The notes beneath the pieces were generated by a model. It had not been told where the DNA came from and made no database searches. It was given only the letters and a program-made list of their open reading frames with translations. A DNA stretch of 64,000 nucleotides. It comes from Chitinophagaceae bacterium. Its GTDB lineage: Bacteria; Bacteroidota; Bacteroidia; Chitinophagales; Chitinophagaceae. Numbering within the stretch: the stretch's first letter is position 1; the number at the start of each line of letters is the position of its first letter. The stretch is taken from the NCBI GenBank assembly GCA_014879565.1, contig JACSRW010000026.1:1-64000 (forward strand), given 5' to 3'. The position numbers and the translations under genes are program-made. Below are positions 1-8,446 of this stretch, piece by piece.

Positions 1-18
1 AAAGTATTTAAATACTTT
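1..18. promoter_or_regulatory. 18-bp perfect palindrome, candidate operator of the RIC operon
   Basis: AAAGTATTTAAATACTTT equals its own reverse complement. It may extend beyond the window edge. It lies where the -33 element of the promoter with -7 box at 36-43 should be, so a bound protein would block RNA polymerase. The inner part GTATTT/AAATAC resembles the core of NsrR (Rrf2 family) sites. The operon's last gene encodes an Rrf2 protein with three conserved-type cysteines, which makes it the obvious candidate ligand (inference). Confidence 0.6.
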
Positions 19-35
19 TATTAAAATTCTTTTTG

Positions 36-43
36 TAGTTTTG
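36..43 (+). promoter_or_regulatory. Bacteroidota -7 box TAGTTTTG
   Basis: An exact match to the Bacteroidota TAnnTTTG -7 element, 17 bp before the ATG at 61. Transcription would start near 48-50. That excludes the in-frame GTG at 43 as the start codon and fixes the ATG at 61. Confidence 0.6.
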
Positions 44-60
44 TGCTAAATAAAATTGGT

Positions 61-1014
61 ATGGAAACTACACTCACCGGAAATATCCTCAACGTAACAC
101 TGATTGAGCCCCGGCTCAAACACCCTACAATCTTTCAGCATTTTGATGAACTTACCGGGGGGGAAGACCTGGTCATACACAACGACCATGATCCCAAACC
201 CCTGTATTACCAGTTACTCGGGGAGCGGGGAAATATTTTTACCTGGGAATACCTGGAGCAGGGCCCTGTTTGGTGGAAGGTGCGGATCACCAAAAGGAAA
301 AACGGGGAAGGCGAAGAGACCCTGGGTCAGCTGGCTGCCAAAGACCTCCGCAAGGCACAGGTCTTTAAAAAGTACGGACTCGATTTCTGCTGCGGTGGCA
401 AAAAAACAGTAAAGGAAGCCTGTCGTGAAAAAGGAATTGATGTGACAAAAGTGGAGCAGGAATTGCAGCAGGCTGACCGGATGCCCTCAGCCCGCCCTTT
501 GCCCTATACCGACTGGAGCCCATCTTTTCTGGCTGAATATATCGTAAACACTCATCACAGTTATGTCAGGAAGAATCTGCCCGATATACTGGCATATGCG
601 GAAAAAGTGAAACGGGTTCACGGTGGCCGTCATCCTGAATTACTGGCCGTTCATAAACTGGTGGAAGATATGCACCAGGAAATGATGGCGCACCTGGTTA
701 AAGAAGAGCAGGTGCTGTTTCCCTATATACAGGCCCTGGATAAAAGGGAAACCGGAAACCGTTCTGCGTGGCAGGCGGAACTCGGTTCAGTGCAACAGCC
801 GGTTAACCTCATGGAGATGGAGCACGAATCAGTAGGGGGGATGATGGAGGAAATCCGTCAGCTCACTCAAAACTTTCAGTTACCGGAAGATGCCTGCGCC
901 AGCTACAGCCTGTTATACCGACTGCTGGAAGAATTTGAGGAAGATCTGCACCTGCATGTGCACCTGGAGAATAATATTCTTTTTCCCGCTGCCCTTCAGC
1001 TGGAAAAAATCTGA
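61..1014 (+). CDS. ric: RIC/YtfE/ScdA-type di-iron protein with N-terminal DUF2249 domain
   Basis: A 317-aa protein of the RIC (repair of iron centres) family, which restores iron-sulfur clusters damaged by NO or peroxide. An N-terminal DUF2249 domain (about 1-80) is followed by the short ScdA_N domain with the paired cysteines C110-C111 in DFCCGG, then a hemerythrin-like helical bundle (about 155-317). The di-iron ligands of E. coli YtfE map with the right spacing to H166, H187, H211, E215, H255, H299 and E303, so the site looks intact. The DUF2249 fusion makes it longer than classic YtfE (about 220 aa). It is the first gene of a plus-strand operon ending with an Rrf2 regulator. The ATG at 61 is preferred over the GTG at 43 because the latter overlaps the -7 box. 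Cytoplasmic. Confidence 0.9.
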   Translation: METTLTGNILNVTLIEPRLKHPTIFQHFDELTGGEDLVIHNDHDPKPLYYQLLGERGNIFTWEYLEQGPVWWKVRITKRKNGEGEETLGQLAAKDLRKAQVFKKYGLDFCCGGKKTVKEACREKGIDVTKVEQELQQADRMPSARPLPYTDWSPSFLAEYIVNTHHSYVRKNLPDILAYAEKVKRVHGGRHPELLAVHKLVEDMHQEMMAHLVKEEQVLFPYIQALDKRETGNRSAWQAELGSVQQPVNLMEMEHESVGGMMEEIRQLTQNFQLPEDACASYSLLYRLLEEFEEDLHLHVHLENNILFPAALQLEKI

Positions 1015-1181
1015 TCCCTGAAAAACATCCGGTATAGCGGCCGCCCGTTATTGTTTGAAACTATTTCACTGCCTGGTATGGGCGGCTGCTAACCGGCTTA
1101 TTTTTTTAAAGACGGAAACCGCCTGGCTTCACGGCCTGGGCAGAACGAAACGATGCCAGTCAATCATAAATAATTACAACT

Positions 1182-1739
1182 ATGGATCAAAAACCTGCTT
1201 TGCTGAATACGCTGGAACCCGGGCAACTGGTGCCCTTTGATGTAAGACCCGTTTTATCAGGCGGCACTGACCCCCTGCAACAGATTTTAGCAAAAATCAG
1301 CGGATTACGGGAAGGGCAGGTATTACAGCTAATCAATTCGTTTAAGCCCATGCCGTTGATTTCATTGCTGATGAAAAAAGGGTACAGTTCCTATACAGAA
1401 GTGATAAATGAACAATTGATTCATACTTATTTTTTTAAAGATGACGGTAATACACTGACGGGGCCCGCCGAAGCAGAAAATAAACCCGATGACTGGGAAT
1501 CTGTGGAACAGCGGTTCAATGGCAAAACACGGGTGACGGATGTACGACAGCTGGAAATGCCCGGTCCGATGCTAACTATTCTCAGTGAACTGGAAAAGCT
1601 GCCGGATGGGGAAGCGCTTTTTGTTTTTCATAAAAAAATTCCCGTTTACCTGCTGCCTGAGCTTTCGGAACGTAAATTTGATTACCGGATCCGCGAAATC
1701 CGGGAAGGAGATGTTCACCTGCTGATTTTCCATAAATGA
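1182..1739 (+). CDS. Tandem DUF2249 domain protein
   Basis: A 185-aa protein made of two DUF2249-like halves. One begins at about residue 18 (FDVRP) and ends near 75, the other runs from about 114 (VTDVRQLEMPGPM) to the C-terminus. Each has the family's D-x-R start and a closing beta-strand, similar to SirA/TusA-like folds. The molecular function of DUF2249 is not established. The domain recurs next to hemerythrin/RIC proteins and NO-related membrane proteins, as here, where the upstream RIC also carries one. The next gene starts 1 bp after the stop, so it is co-translated with the membrane protein. The 167-bp spacer before it holds no other gene that I can support. Confidence 0.75.
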   Translation: MDQKPALLNTLEPGQLVPFDVRPVLSGGTDPLQQILAKISGLREGQVLQLINSFKPMPLISLLMKKGYSSYTEVINEQLIHTYFFKDDGNTLTGPAEAENKPDDWESVEQRFNGKTRVTDVRQLEMPGPMLTILSELEKLPDGEALFVFHKKIPVYLLPELSERKFDYRIREIREGDVHLLIFHK

Positions 1740-1740
1740 T

Positions 1741-3021
1741 ATGAGTACGGCTTTTCCAAAAGCGCATTTCAGGCATACAGCCGCCTCTGCGGTGGTCCCT
1801 TTTTATCTGTATGCTGCCTTTAGTTTCCTGATCAGTGCAGCTTTACTGCTGGTTAACAGCCCGGCTTTCCGGGAGCATTATTTTCATCCGCATACCCTGG
1901 CCCTCACACACCTTATGGCACTCGGTTGGGGAACGATGGTGATACTCGGAGCCAGTCACCAGCTTGTACCGGTTCTGACCGAACGTCCGCTGTACAGTAT
2001 GCGGCTTGCCCATTTGTCTTTTATACTGGCAGCCCTGGGGATACCGCTGCTGGTCTATGGTTTTTATGTTTTTGACATGGGCTGGCCGGCCAAATGGGGC
2101 GGGCGGCTGATCCTGCTTTCTGTACTGGTGTACCTGGTCAATCTGCTAAAAAGTACGGGCCGGGGTCGTGAAATGAATGTTCATGCCGTATTTATAATTA
2201 CGGCCACGGGCTGGTTATTTCTTACCGCTTTCCTGGGGCTGACGCTGGTTTATAATTTTACCTATCCCTTCCTGCCCAAAGAAACCCTGGAGTATTTACC
2301 TCTGCATGCACATGCAGGCATTCTAGGCTGGTTCTTACTCCTGGTGACCGGTGTGGGATCCCGATTGATTCCCATGTTCCTGATCTCAAAGTACCAGCAT
2401 AACCGGCTGCTGTGGGTAATCTATGCAGGTATTAACGGGGGCTTGTTATTGTACCTCCTGTCTTTTTTTATTTTTCCCGGTTTGCCATTTATGTATCCGG
2501 GAGCTGTTATCCTCATTTCGTTCGGTCTTTTCGTTTTTTATCTTAGCGGGGTATACCGGGCCAGGATCCGGAAGCAGGTGGATGAACCGATGAAGGTTTC
2601 GCTATTGTCGGTAGCCATGATGCTCCTGCCTATCTTATTGCTCCTGTTGCTCGCAGGCTGGAGGTATTCCGGTACTACCCATGCCCGTTATACCCTGTTA
2701 TACGGGTTTGTCATTTTTTTTGGCTGGATTACAGCTATCATACTGGGGATGACATTTAAAACCCTGCCCTTTATTATATGGAATAAAATATATCATGAAA
2801 AAGCGGGCCGGGTAAAAACACCCAATCCCAAAGACCTGTATTCTGAAATGCTGTTTAACGCCATGGCCCTGACCTACCTGGCCGGATTTCTTTGTGCCGG
2901 AGCCGGTATCTTTGGAGAGGGCTGGCTGTTGCTGAGACTGGGGGCCGGATTGCTGCTGCTGTCGGCCATCTTGTATAATCTGAATATCTGGAAAACCTGT
3001 CTGCACAAACCGTTGGTATGA
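1741..3021 (+). CDS. Heme-copper oxidase subunit I-like membrane protein (NorB/CcoN relative)
   Basis: A 426-aa, very hydrophobic protein with about 12 predicted membrane helices. Histidines sit in helix contexts like those of CcoN/NorB: H57 and H73 in a segment followed by RPLYSMRLAH, which recalls the CcoN RPVYSYRLS motif, and H189 and H191 in LPLHAHAGILGWF. It is shorter than true catalytic subunits and no partner cytochrome c or CcoO/NorC gene is adjacent. It may therefore be a heme-binding NO-response protein (NnrS-like role) rather than a respiratory oxidase. The downstream DUF59 gene overlaps its stop by 4 bp (ATGA), so the two are translationally coupled. Confidence 0.7.
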   Translation: MSTAFPKAHFRHTAASAVVPFYLYAAFSFLISAALLLVNSPAFREHYFHPHTLALTHLMALGWGTMVILGASHQLVPVLTERPLYSMRLAHLSFILAALGIPLLVYGFYVFDMGWPAKWGGRLILLSVLVYLVNLLKSTGRGREMNVHAVFIITATGWLFLTAFLGLTLVYNFTYPFLPKETLEYLPLHAHAGILGWFLLLVTGVGSRLIPMFLISKYQHNRLLWVIYAGINGGLLLYLLSFFIFPGLPFMYPGAVILISFGLFVFYLSGVYRARIRKQVDEPMKVSLLSVAMMLLPILLLLLLAGWRYSGTTHARYTLLYGFVIFFGWITAIILGMTFKTLPFIIWNKIYHEKAGRVKTPNPKDLYSEMLFNAMALTYLAGFLCAGAGIFGEGWLLLRLGAGLLLLSAILYNLNIWKTCLHKPLV

Positions 3022-3341
3022 ATGTAATCAGCAATCATCCGATCAATTGTACCATTGCCCTGGCGGCACTGGAGCAGGTGAATGATCCCGAACTGGGCCT
3101 GAATGTAGTGGATCTGGGACTGATTTACCAGGTGGATTTTGATGAAGCCGGCAACAGGATATATGTGCGGATGACCCTGACCACACAGTTTTGTCCCATG
3201 GGGGAAACCCTGGTGGCAGCCGTGCAACGGGCCCTGGAAGCAACTTTCAACGGAAGGGAAGTGGAGGTGGAACTAAGTTTTGACCCTCCCTGGAATTATG
3301 AACGGATTTCAGAAAGAGGGAAAGATTTTTTAAACAGATAA
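3018..3341 (+). CDS. DUF59 / MIP18-family protein (SufT/PaaD-like)
   Basis: A 107-aa protein covering one DUF59 domain: LEQVNDPELGLNVVDLGLIY is the hallmark N-terminal motif, followed by RMTLTTQFCPMG with the conserved cysteine (C55 region). Relatives (SufT, PaaD, CIA2/MIP18) help insert or mature iron-sulfur clusters. That fits an operon opened by an Fe-S repair protein and closed by a cysteine-bearing Rrf2 regulator. The start codon overlaps the previous stop, and the Rrf2 gene follows after 2 bp. Confidence 0.88.
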   Translation: MNVISNHPINCTIALAALEQVNDPELGLNVVDLGLIYQVDFDEAGNRIYVRMTLTTQFCPMGETLVAAVQRALEATFNGREVEVELSFDPPWNYERISERGKDFLNR

Positions 3342-3343
3342 AT

Positions 3344-3775
3344 ATGCTGAGCCTTACCTGTACAACCGCAATCAAAGCGGTCATTTATCTTGCTTCCCGG
3401 ATAGAATCCGGGGAAAGGTCGGGCATTAAGGAGATTGCGGCGGTGATTGATGCCAGTGAGCATACGGTGGGAAAATTACTGCAAACCCTTGTGAAAGCTG
3501 ATATTATCAAAAGCCAGAAAGGGCCGGCTGGCGGATTTTACCTTACGGTGAAGCAAAAGAAATTGCCCCTTTTACGCATCGTGGAAGCCATTGACGGGAA
3601 AGATGTGTTTCGCCGCTGCGGACTGGGATTTAATAAATGTTCATCTGCGCATCCCTGCCCGATTCATGATGATTACAAAGGAGTACGGGATCTGTTTGAG
3701 AACATGTGCCGGAACCGGACTGTAAGTGATCTCTGCCTTCCCGTGAACGAAGGCCTGGCCTATCTTCTTGGTTAA
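3344..3775 (+). CDS. Rrf2-family transcriptional regulator (NsrR/IscR-like)
   Basis: A 143-aa protein with an N-terminal winged helix (about 1-75; recognition region ASEHTVGKLLQTLVKADIIKS is typical of Rrf2) and three cysteines C92-x6-C99-x5-C105 in the position that binds the Fe-S cluster in NsrR/IscR. The cluster would sense NO or Fe-S status. It is the last gene of the RIC operon, so autoregulation through the palindrome at 1-18 is likely (inference). I cannot tell NsrR from other Rrf2 members by sequence alone, so no symbol is given. Confidence 0.9.
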   Translation: MLSLTCTTAIKAVIYLASRIESGERSGIKEIAAVIDASEHTVGKLLQTLVKADIIKSQKGPAGGFYLTVKQKKLPLLRIVEAIDGKDVFRRCGLGFNKCSSAHPCPIHDDYKGVRDLFENMCRNRTVSDLCLPVNEGLAYLLG

Positions 3776-3781
3776 AAAATA

Positions 3782-3810
3782 ACGGCAACCCCCGGAGGGA
3801 TTGCCGTCTT
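3782..3810. terminator. Bidirectional intrinsic terminator between Rrf2 gene and tpl
   Basis: ACGGCAA (3782-3788) pairs with TTGCCGT (3801-3807), extended by CCC/GGG with one bulged A. A CTTCTT tract follows on the plus strand, and an A-run (3775-3780) gives U's on the minus strand. It lies between two convergent genes. Confidence 0.75.
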
Positions 3811-3823
3811 CTTCCGGCTGTAT

Positions 3824-5227
<1,404 letters not shown>

Positions 5228-5275
5228 TTAGTTATCAGGTCTTAATATGGAATCTTGCTGAGTGATGAGCTTTTT

Positions 5276-5310
5276 GCCTTTACTGATTATTGATTACTCA
5301 TTACTCATTA
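5276..5310 (-). repeat. 7-bp stutter starting at the tnaA stop codon
   Basis: On the minus strand five 7-bp units follow in phase from the TAA stop: TAATGAG twice, then TAATCAA, TAATCAG and TAAAGGC. Because 7 is not a multiple of 3, the TAA falls in every reading frame. Part of the family of stop-anchored spacers seen across the window. Confidence 0.8.
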
Positions 5311-6684
5311 CACATCGACAGGTTTAAGTTTGGCGGTAAAATGTCTCAGTAATGGGGTTTCTTCCGTTATGATCATTCCCTTCAGTTCATTCCGTTTGTT
5401 GAATACTTCAATGATCACTTCTGCCACATAATCAATATGGCTTTGGGTGTACACCCGTCGCGGAATTGCCAGTCGTACCAGTTCAAGAGTGGCCGGAACC
5501 AGTTTACCGGCGGTATCATATTTACCAAACATAAGCGACCCGATTTCCACGGCTCTGATGCCGCCTGCTTCATAGAGTGCACACACGAGGGATTGTCCCG
5601 GGTATTGGTAAACGGGAATATGCGGCAGAAATTCCCTGGCATCCAGGTACACTGCATGGCCACCGGCTGGCTGCATGACGGGAACGCCGGCCTCCACCAG
5701 TTTCTGGGTCAGGTATTCAATACTGCGGATCCGGTACTGCAGATAGTGCTCATCCATGACTTCCTGTAAGCCGATGGCAATCGCTTCCAGGTCACGGCCG
5801 GCCAGTCCTCCGTAGGTCGTAAAGCCCTCGGTTATGATCAGCAGGTTCCGGCAGCTAACCGCCAGTTCCGGGTTTTTCATTGCGAGGAATCCGCCAATAT
5901 TGGCAAATGCGTCTTTCTTGGCACTCATGGTGCATCCGTCGGCATAAGAAAACATCTCACGGGCAATCTCCGGCACCGGCTTGCCGGCATAACCATCTTC
6001 CCGGAGTTTGATAAACCAGGCATTTTCAGCAAAACGGCAGGCATCTATGTATAACGGGATGCCATATTCATCACAAACTTTCCGGGTATCGCGGATATTC
6101 TGCATGCTCACCGGTTGTCCGCCTCCGGAATTGTTCGTGATAGTGAGCATAATCAGCGGTATACTTGAAGCCCCTTTTTCCTCAATGGTTTTACGCAGCA
6201 GGGAAATGTCCATATTTCCCTTAAAGGGCGCGGGAATGGAAGGATGTTTGCCTTCCTCACATACACAGTCTATGGCTTCTGCGCCGGAGAATTCAATATT
6301 GGCCCGGGTAGTGTCAAAAAAGGTATTACTGATAAAATTTTTTCCTTTCCCTCCCAGGATGGTAAAAAGAATTTTCTCCGCCGCCCGGCCCTGGTGGGTG
6401 GGTATGATAAATGGCATGGCGGTAATACTCCGGACCGAATCTTCAAATTTGAAGAAACTGTTGCTGCCGGCATAGGATTCATCACCGAGCATAATACCTG
6501 CCCATTGGTTACTGCTCATGGCGCTGGTACCGCTGTCGGTGAGCAGGTCAATCAGGATATCACTGGCTTTGATGCGAAAGGAATTATAATCAGCTTTCCG
6601 GAGGATCTCCGTGCGTTCTTCCCGGGTGGTAAAAAAGATGGGCTCCACCGATTTTATACGGAAGGGTTCTATGATTGTTTTCAT
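5308..6684 (-). CDS. tnaA: Tryptophanase
   Basis: A 458-aa PLP lyase converting tryptophan to indole, pyruvate and ammonia. It aligns along its length with E. coli TnaA. Landmarks are IIPTHQGRAAE, the TITNNSGGGQPVSM segment, cofactor-binding DACRFAENAWF, the PLP lysine in SAKKDAFANIGG, and the tryptophanase-specific loop GIRAVEIGS (TPL has MERG there). The C-terminus LLRHFTAKLKPV matches TnaA LRHFTAKLKEV. It is a paralogue of the downstream tpl. The ATG at 6684 lies 12 nt after a GC-rich hairpin (6697-6711), and a leader of about 120 nt with a small Trp-containing ORF precedes it, so attenuation or RBS control is plausible. Confidence 0.93.
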   Translation of the reverse strand: MKTIIEPFRIKSVEPIFFTTREERTEILRKADYNSFRIKASDILIDLLTDSGTSAMSSNQWAGIMLGDESYAGSNSFFKFEDSVRSITAMPFIIPTHQGRAAEKILFTILGGKGKNFISNTFFDTTRANIEFSGAEAIDCVCEEGKHPSIPAPFKGNMDISLLRKTIEEKGASSIPLIMLTITNNSGGGQPVSMQNIRDTRKVCDEYGIPLYIDACRFAENAWFIKLREDGYAGKPVPEIAREMFSYADGCTMSAKKDAFANIGGFLAMKNPELAVSCRNLLIITEGFTTYGGLAGRDLEAIAIGLQEVMDEHYLQYRIRSIEYLTQKLVEAGVPVMQPAGGHAVYLDAREFLPHIPVYQYPGQSLVCALYEAGGIRAVEIGSLMFGKYDTAGKLVPATLELVRLAIPRRVYTQSHIDYVAEVIIEVFNKRNELKGMIITEETPLLRHFTAKLKPVDV

Positions 6685-6696
6685 GCAAGCTTTTTG

Positions 6697-6711
6697 GCAG
6701 CCGGGGGCTGC
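6697..6711 (-). promoter_or_regulatory. Hairpin next to the tnaA ribosome-binding region
   Basis: GCAGCC/GGCTGC form a 6-bp GC-rich stem with a 3-nt loop, ending 12 nt before the tnaA ATG on the minus strand. No U-run follows, so it is not a terminator. It could occlude ribosome access (inference). Confidence 0.5.
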
Positions 6712-6739
6712 GATGAATTAATAAAATAAAGAAGTCAGG

Positions 6740-6752
6740 GAGCGGATCGCTC
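6740..6752 (-). promoter_or_regulatory. Small hairpin overlapping the leader ORF stop codon
   Basis: GAGCG-ATC-CGCTC, whose first bases are the GA of the leader ORF stop TGA. A pyrimidine- and U-rich stretch follows (CTTCTTTATTTTATT). A ribosome held at the stop codon would cover this stem, which could couple translation of the leader to downstream transcription. Confidence 0.45.
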
Positions 6753-6795
6753 AGGTAGGCTTGCGGATGATATTTTTCCAGAGGAGAGGAGACAT
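6751..6795 (-). CDS. Candidate 14-codon leader peptide of the tnaA-tpl operon
   Basis: Minus-strand ORF MSPLLWKNIIRKPT with one tryptophan (W6) and a proline near its end, closing with TGA. It begins 12 nt after the -7 box at 6808-6815, only a few bases from the expected transcription start, and ends about 66 nt before tnaA. E. coli TnaC is also a short leader peptide with an essential Trp and a terminal Pro next to a stop codon. The sequences are not alignable beyond that. Too short for statistical support, so coding is inferred from position and content. Confidence 0.4.
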   Translation of the reverse strand: MSPLLWKNIIRKPT

Positions 6796-6807
6796 AAAAA
6801 ACCTGCT

Positions 6808-6815
6808 CAAAACTA
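6808..6815 (-). promoter_or_regulatory. -7 box TAGTTTTG of the tnaA operon
   Basis: CAAAACTA on the plus strand reads TAGTTTTG on the minus strand, an exact TAnnTTTG. It predicts a start near 6801 and a tnaA leader of about 117 nt. CCTGC and GCAGG flank the box as an inverted repeat. Confidence 0.5.
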
Positions 6816-6847
6816 AGCGGGGCAGGCGGGTTCCATTATGATTTCGG

Positions 6848-7297
6848 TCAGGCGCCGAACTGTTTCAGGTGGTGGTCAATATGTTTCCAGGCCGATTTAC
6901 TCCATTGCTCTTTGGTCATTCTGCCAAAAACGGGATGAATTTCTGTTTTTACAGCCTGTTCGGAGAACTGGCTGATAAGGCCCAGCAATTTGTTTTTTTC
7001 CGTTTCAAAATCTTTTACGCTGCCGGTCATGATATAGGATTGATCCGTAGGCAGTCCCTTTTTCCAGGGTTTTTCATCCCAGAGTGTCTTTTTAAAAAAC
7101 GGCATGATCAGGTTAAAGAAAAAATTACCTTTTATCTGCCGGGTGCCATAAGCCACTTCAAAGGGCAACTGCAGGTGAGCGAGCATCTGGGCCACATCCA
7201 TTTTACCCCACAAACGGGCAGACTGGGGACTAAGCCGGTTAATCCGGTCAAATATTTCCTGTTTAACGGCCGGGTTGAAGAGGTCTTTGATTTCCAT
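6848..7297 (-). CDS. DUF1569 / DinB-like protein
   Basis: A 149-aa protein starting at the ATG at 7297 (MEIKDLFNP). The longer frame back to 7381 runs through a low-complexity 7-bp stutter and is rejected. The MDVAQMLAHLQLPFEVAYG helix and the closing WSKSAWKHIDHHLKQFG are typical of DUF1569 members, which have the four-helix DinB/YfiT fold with histidines for a metal ion (H43-like AHLQ; HIDHH at the end). Function unknown; relatives are stress-associated or thiol transferases. It lies between hypE and tnaA on the same strand, with a stutter spacer upstream and the tnaA promoter downstream, so it is probably unrelated to either. Confidence 0.75.
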   Translation of the reverse strand: MEIKDLFNPAVKQEIFDRINRLSPQSARLWGKMDVAQMLAHLQLPFEVAYGTRQIKGNFFFNLIMPFFKKTLWDEKPWKKGLPTDQSYIMTGSVKDFETEKNKLLGLISQFSEQAVKTEIHPVFGRMTKEQWSKSAWKHIDHHLKQFGA

Positions 7298-7331
7298 GTT
7301 GGTTGATTGTGGCGGAAAGGTCGGGAAAAAT

Positions 7332-7363
7332 TGGAAAATGGAAAGTGGGGAGTGGAAAGTGGT
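7332..7363 (-). repeat. 7-bp stutter upstream of the DUF1569 gene
   Basis: Minus-strand units CACTTTC, CACTCCC, CACTTTC, CATTTTC and CAATTTT, period 7. It lies in the 102-bp spacer after hypE. Confidence 0.7.
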
Positions 7364-7380
7364 CGTCATTTTGTTGATCA

Positions 7381-7402
7381 ATCCTAACCCCTCAACCTCT
7401 CA
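7381..7402 (-). repeat. 8-bp stutter seeded by the hypE stop codon
   Basis: From the TGA stop the minus strand reads TGAGAGGT, TGAGGGGT, TAGGAT. The stop motif is repeated with period 8, which puts stop codons in successive frames. Confidence 0.7.
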
Positions 7403-8437
7403 ACATATCCTCGGCAACTGTTCCCCCGTAAGATAATTCACCACCCGTCGGCCGCCAATACGGCTTTGCAGTAAAACTTTACCGGGATGTTCCGTTTTTA
7501 CTTCCCCGATAAGAGCTGCCTGTTTTCCGTTTTCATCTTCCCGGAGGGCGGTGAGGAAAGCATCGGCAATATCCGCTTTAACCACAGCGAGAAACAATCC
7601 TTCATTGGCTACATACAGCGGATCAAGGCCGAGCATTTCGCAGGCGCCTTCCACCTGTTCGTCAAAGGGGATATGTTTTTGTTCCAATTCATAACCCAGT
7701 TGGGTGAGTTCCGCAATTTCATTCAGTACGGATGCGATACCACCCCGGGTCGGATCGCGCAGAAAACGAATGCCTTCCCCGAACCGGTCAAGTAATTTCA
7801 TCACTGTATGATTCAGATTGATGGTATCACTCTGTATCGTGGTTTCAAATTCCAGTCCTTTACGTACGCTCATAATCGCTATACCATGTGTGGCTACGGG
7901 TCCGCTGATCAGAATCCGGTCACCCGCTTCAATCCGGCTGTGATGTATAGCGGCTTTCGGATGTACCTGGCCAACACCGGAGGTATTGATGAAAATTTTA
8001 TCGCCCTTTCCTTTTTCCACCACTTTGGTATCGCCGGTTACGATCTTGACTCCGGCTCTTTCAGCCGCGTTTTTGATACTGACCAGGATTTCCCAGAATT
8101 CGGTCATCGGCAGCCCTTCCTCAATAATAAAACCGAGGGATAAATACCGGGGTATGGCCCCGCACATGGCCAGGTCATTAACGGTGCCATTCACGGCAAG
8201 TTCACCGATATTTCCGCCCGGGAAAAACGCGGGCGTGATCACATAACTGTCGGTACTGAATGCCAGTTTACCGGGTAATTCAAAACTGGCTCCGTCGTGT
8301 TGCTGATCCAGCAGATCATTTTTAAACAAATCAAATACCCCGCTCTGCAACAGCTTGTGCGTAAGTAATCCGCCACTCCCGTGTCCGAGGGTAATTACAT
8401 CAAAGTCAAGCCGGGGCATGGGGCAGGAGAGTTGCAT
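7400..8437 (-). CDS. hypE: Hydrogenase maturation protein HypE
   Basis: A 345-aa member of the PurM/SelD-like ATPase family. HypE dehydrates the thiocarboxamide that HypF forms on its C-terminal cysteine, giving the CN ligand of the [NiFe] site. N-terminal ITLGHGSGG, DPTRGG in the middle and the invariant C-terminal PRIC ending in the acceptor cysteine are all present. Last gene of the minus-strand hyp unit, 9 bp after the TonB receptor gene, so clearly co-transcribed. A second in-frame ATG at 8419 is possible; family members start close to the ITLAHG motif, so either is compatible. Confidence 0.95.
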   Translation of the reverse strand: MQLSCPMPRLDFDVITLGHGSGGLLTHKLLQSGVFDLFKNDLLDQQHDGASFELPGKLAFSTDSYVITPAFFPGGNIGELAVNGTVNDLAMCGAIPRYLSLGFIIEEGLPMTEFWEILVSIKNAAERAGVKIVTGDTKVVEKGKGDKIFINTSGVGQVHPKAAIHHSRIEAGDRILISGPVATHGIAIMSVRKGLEFETTIQSDTINLNHTVMKLLDRFGEGIRFLRDPTRGGIASVLNEIAELTQLGYELEQKHIPFDEQVEGACEMLGLDPLYVANEGLFLAVVKADIADAFLTALREDENGKQAALIGEVKTEHPGKVLLQSRIGGRRVVNYLTGEQLPRIC

Positions 8438-8446
8438 GATAGTGGT

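Noticed and set aside
43-60. GTG start for the RIC gene
   Set aside because: It overlaps the -7 promoter box, and homologues begin near the ATG at 61.
1055-1240. 61-codon frame between RIC and the DUF2249 gene
   Set aside because: Overlaps the start of the DUF2249 gene in another frame and has no recognisable motif or start context.
7298-7381. N-terminal extension of the DUF1569 protein
   Set aside because: Its 28 residues come from a 7-bp stutter; the family start matches the ATG at 7297.
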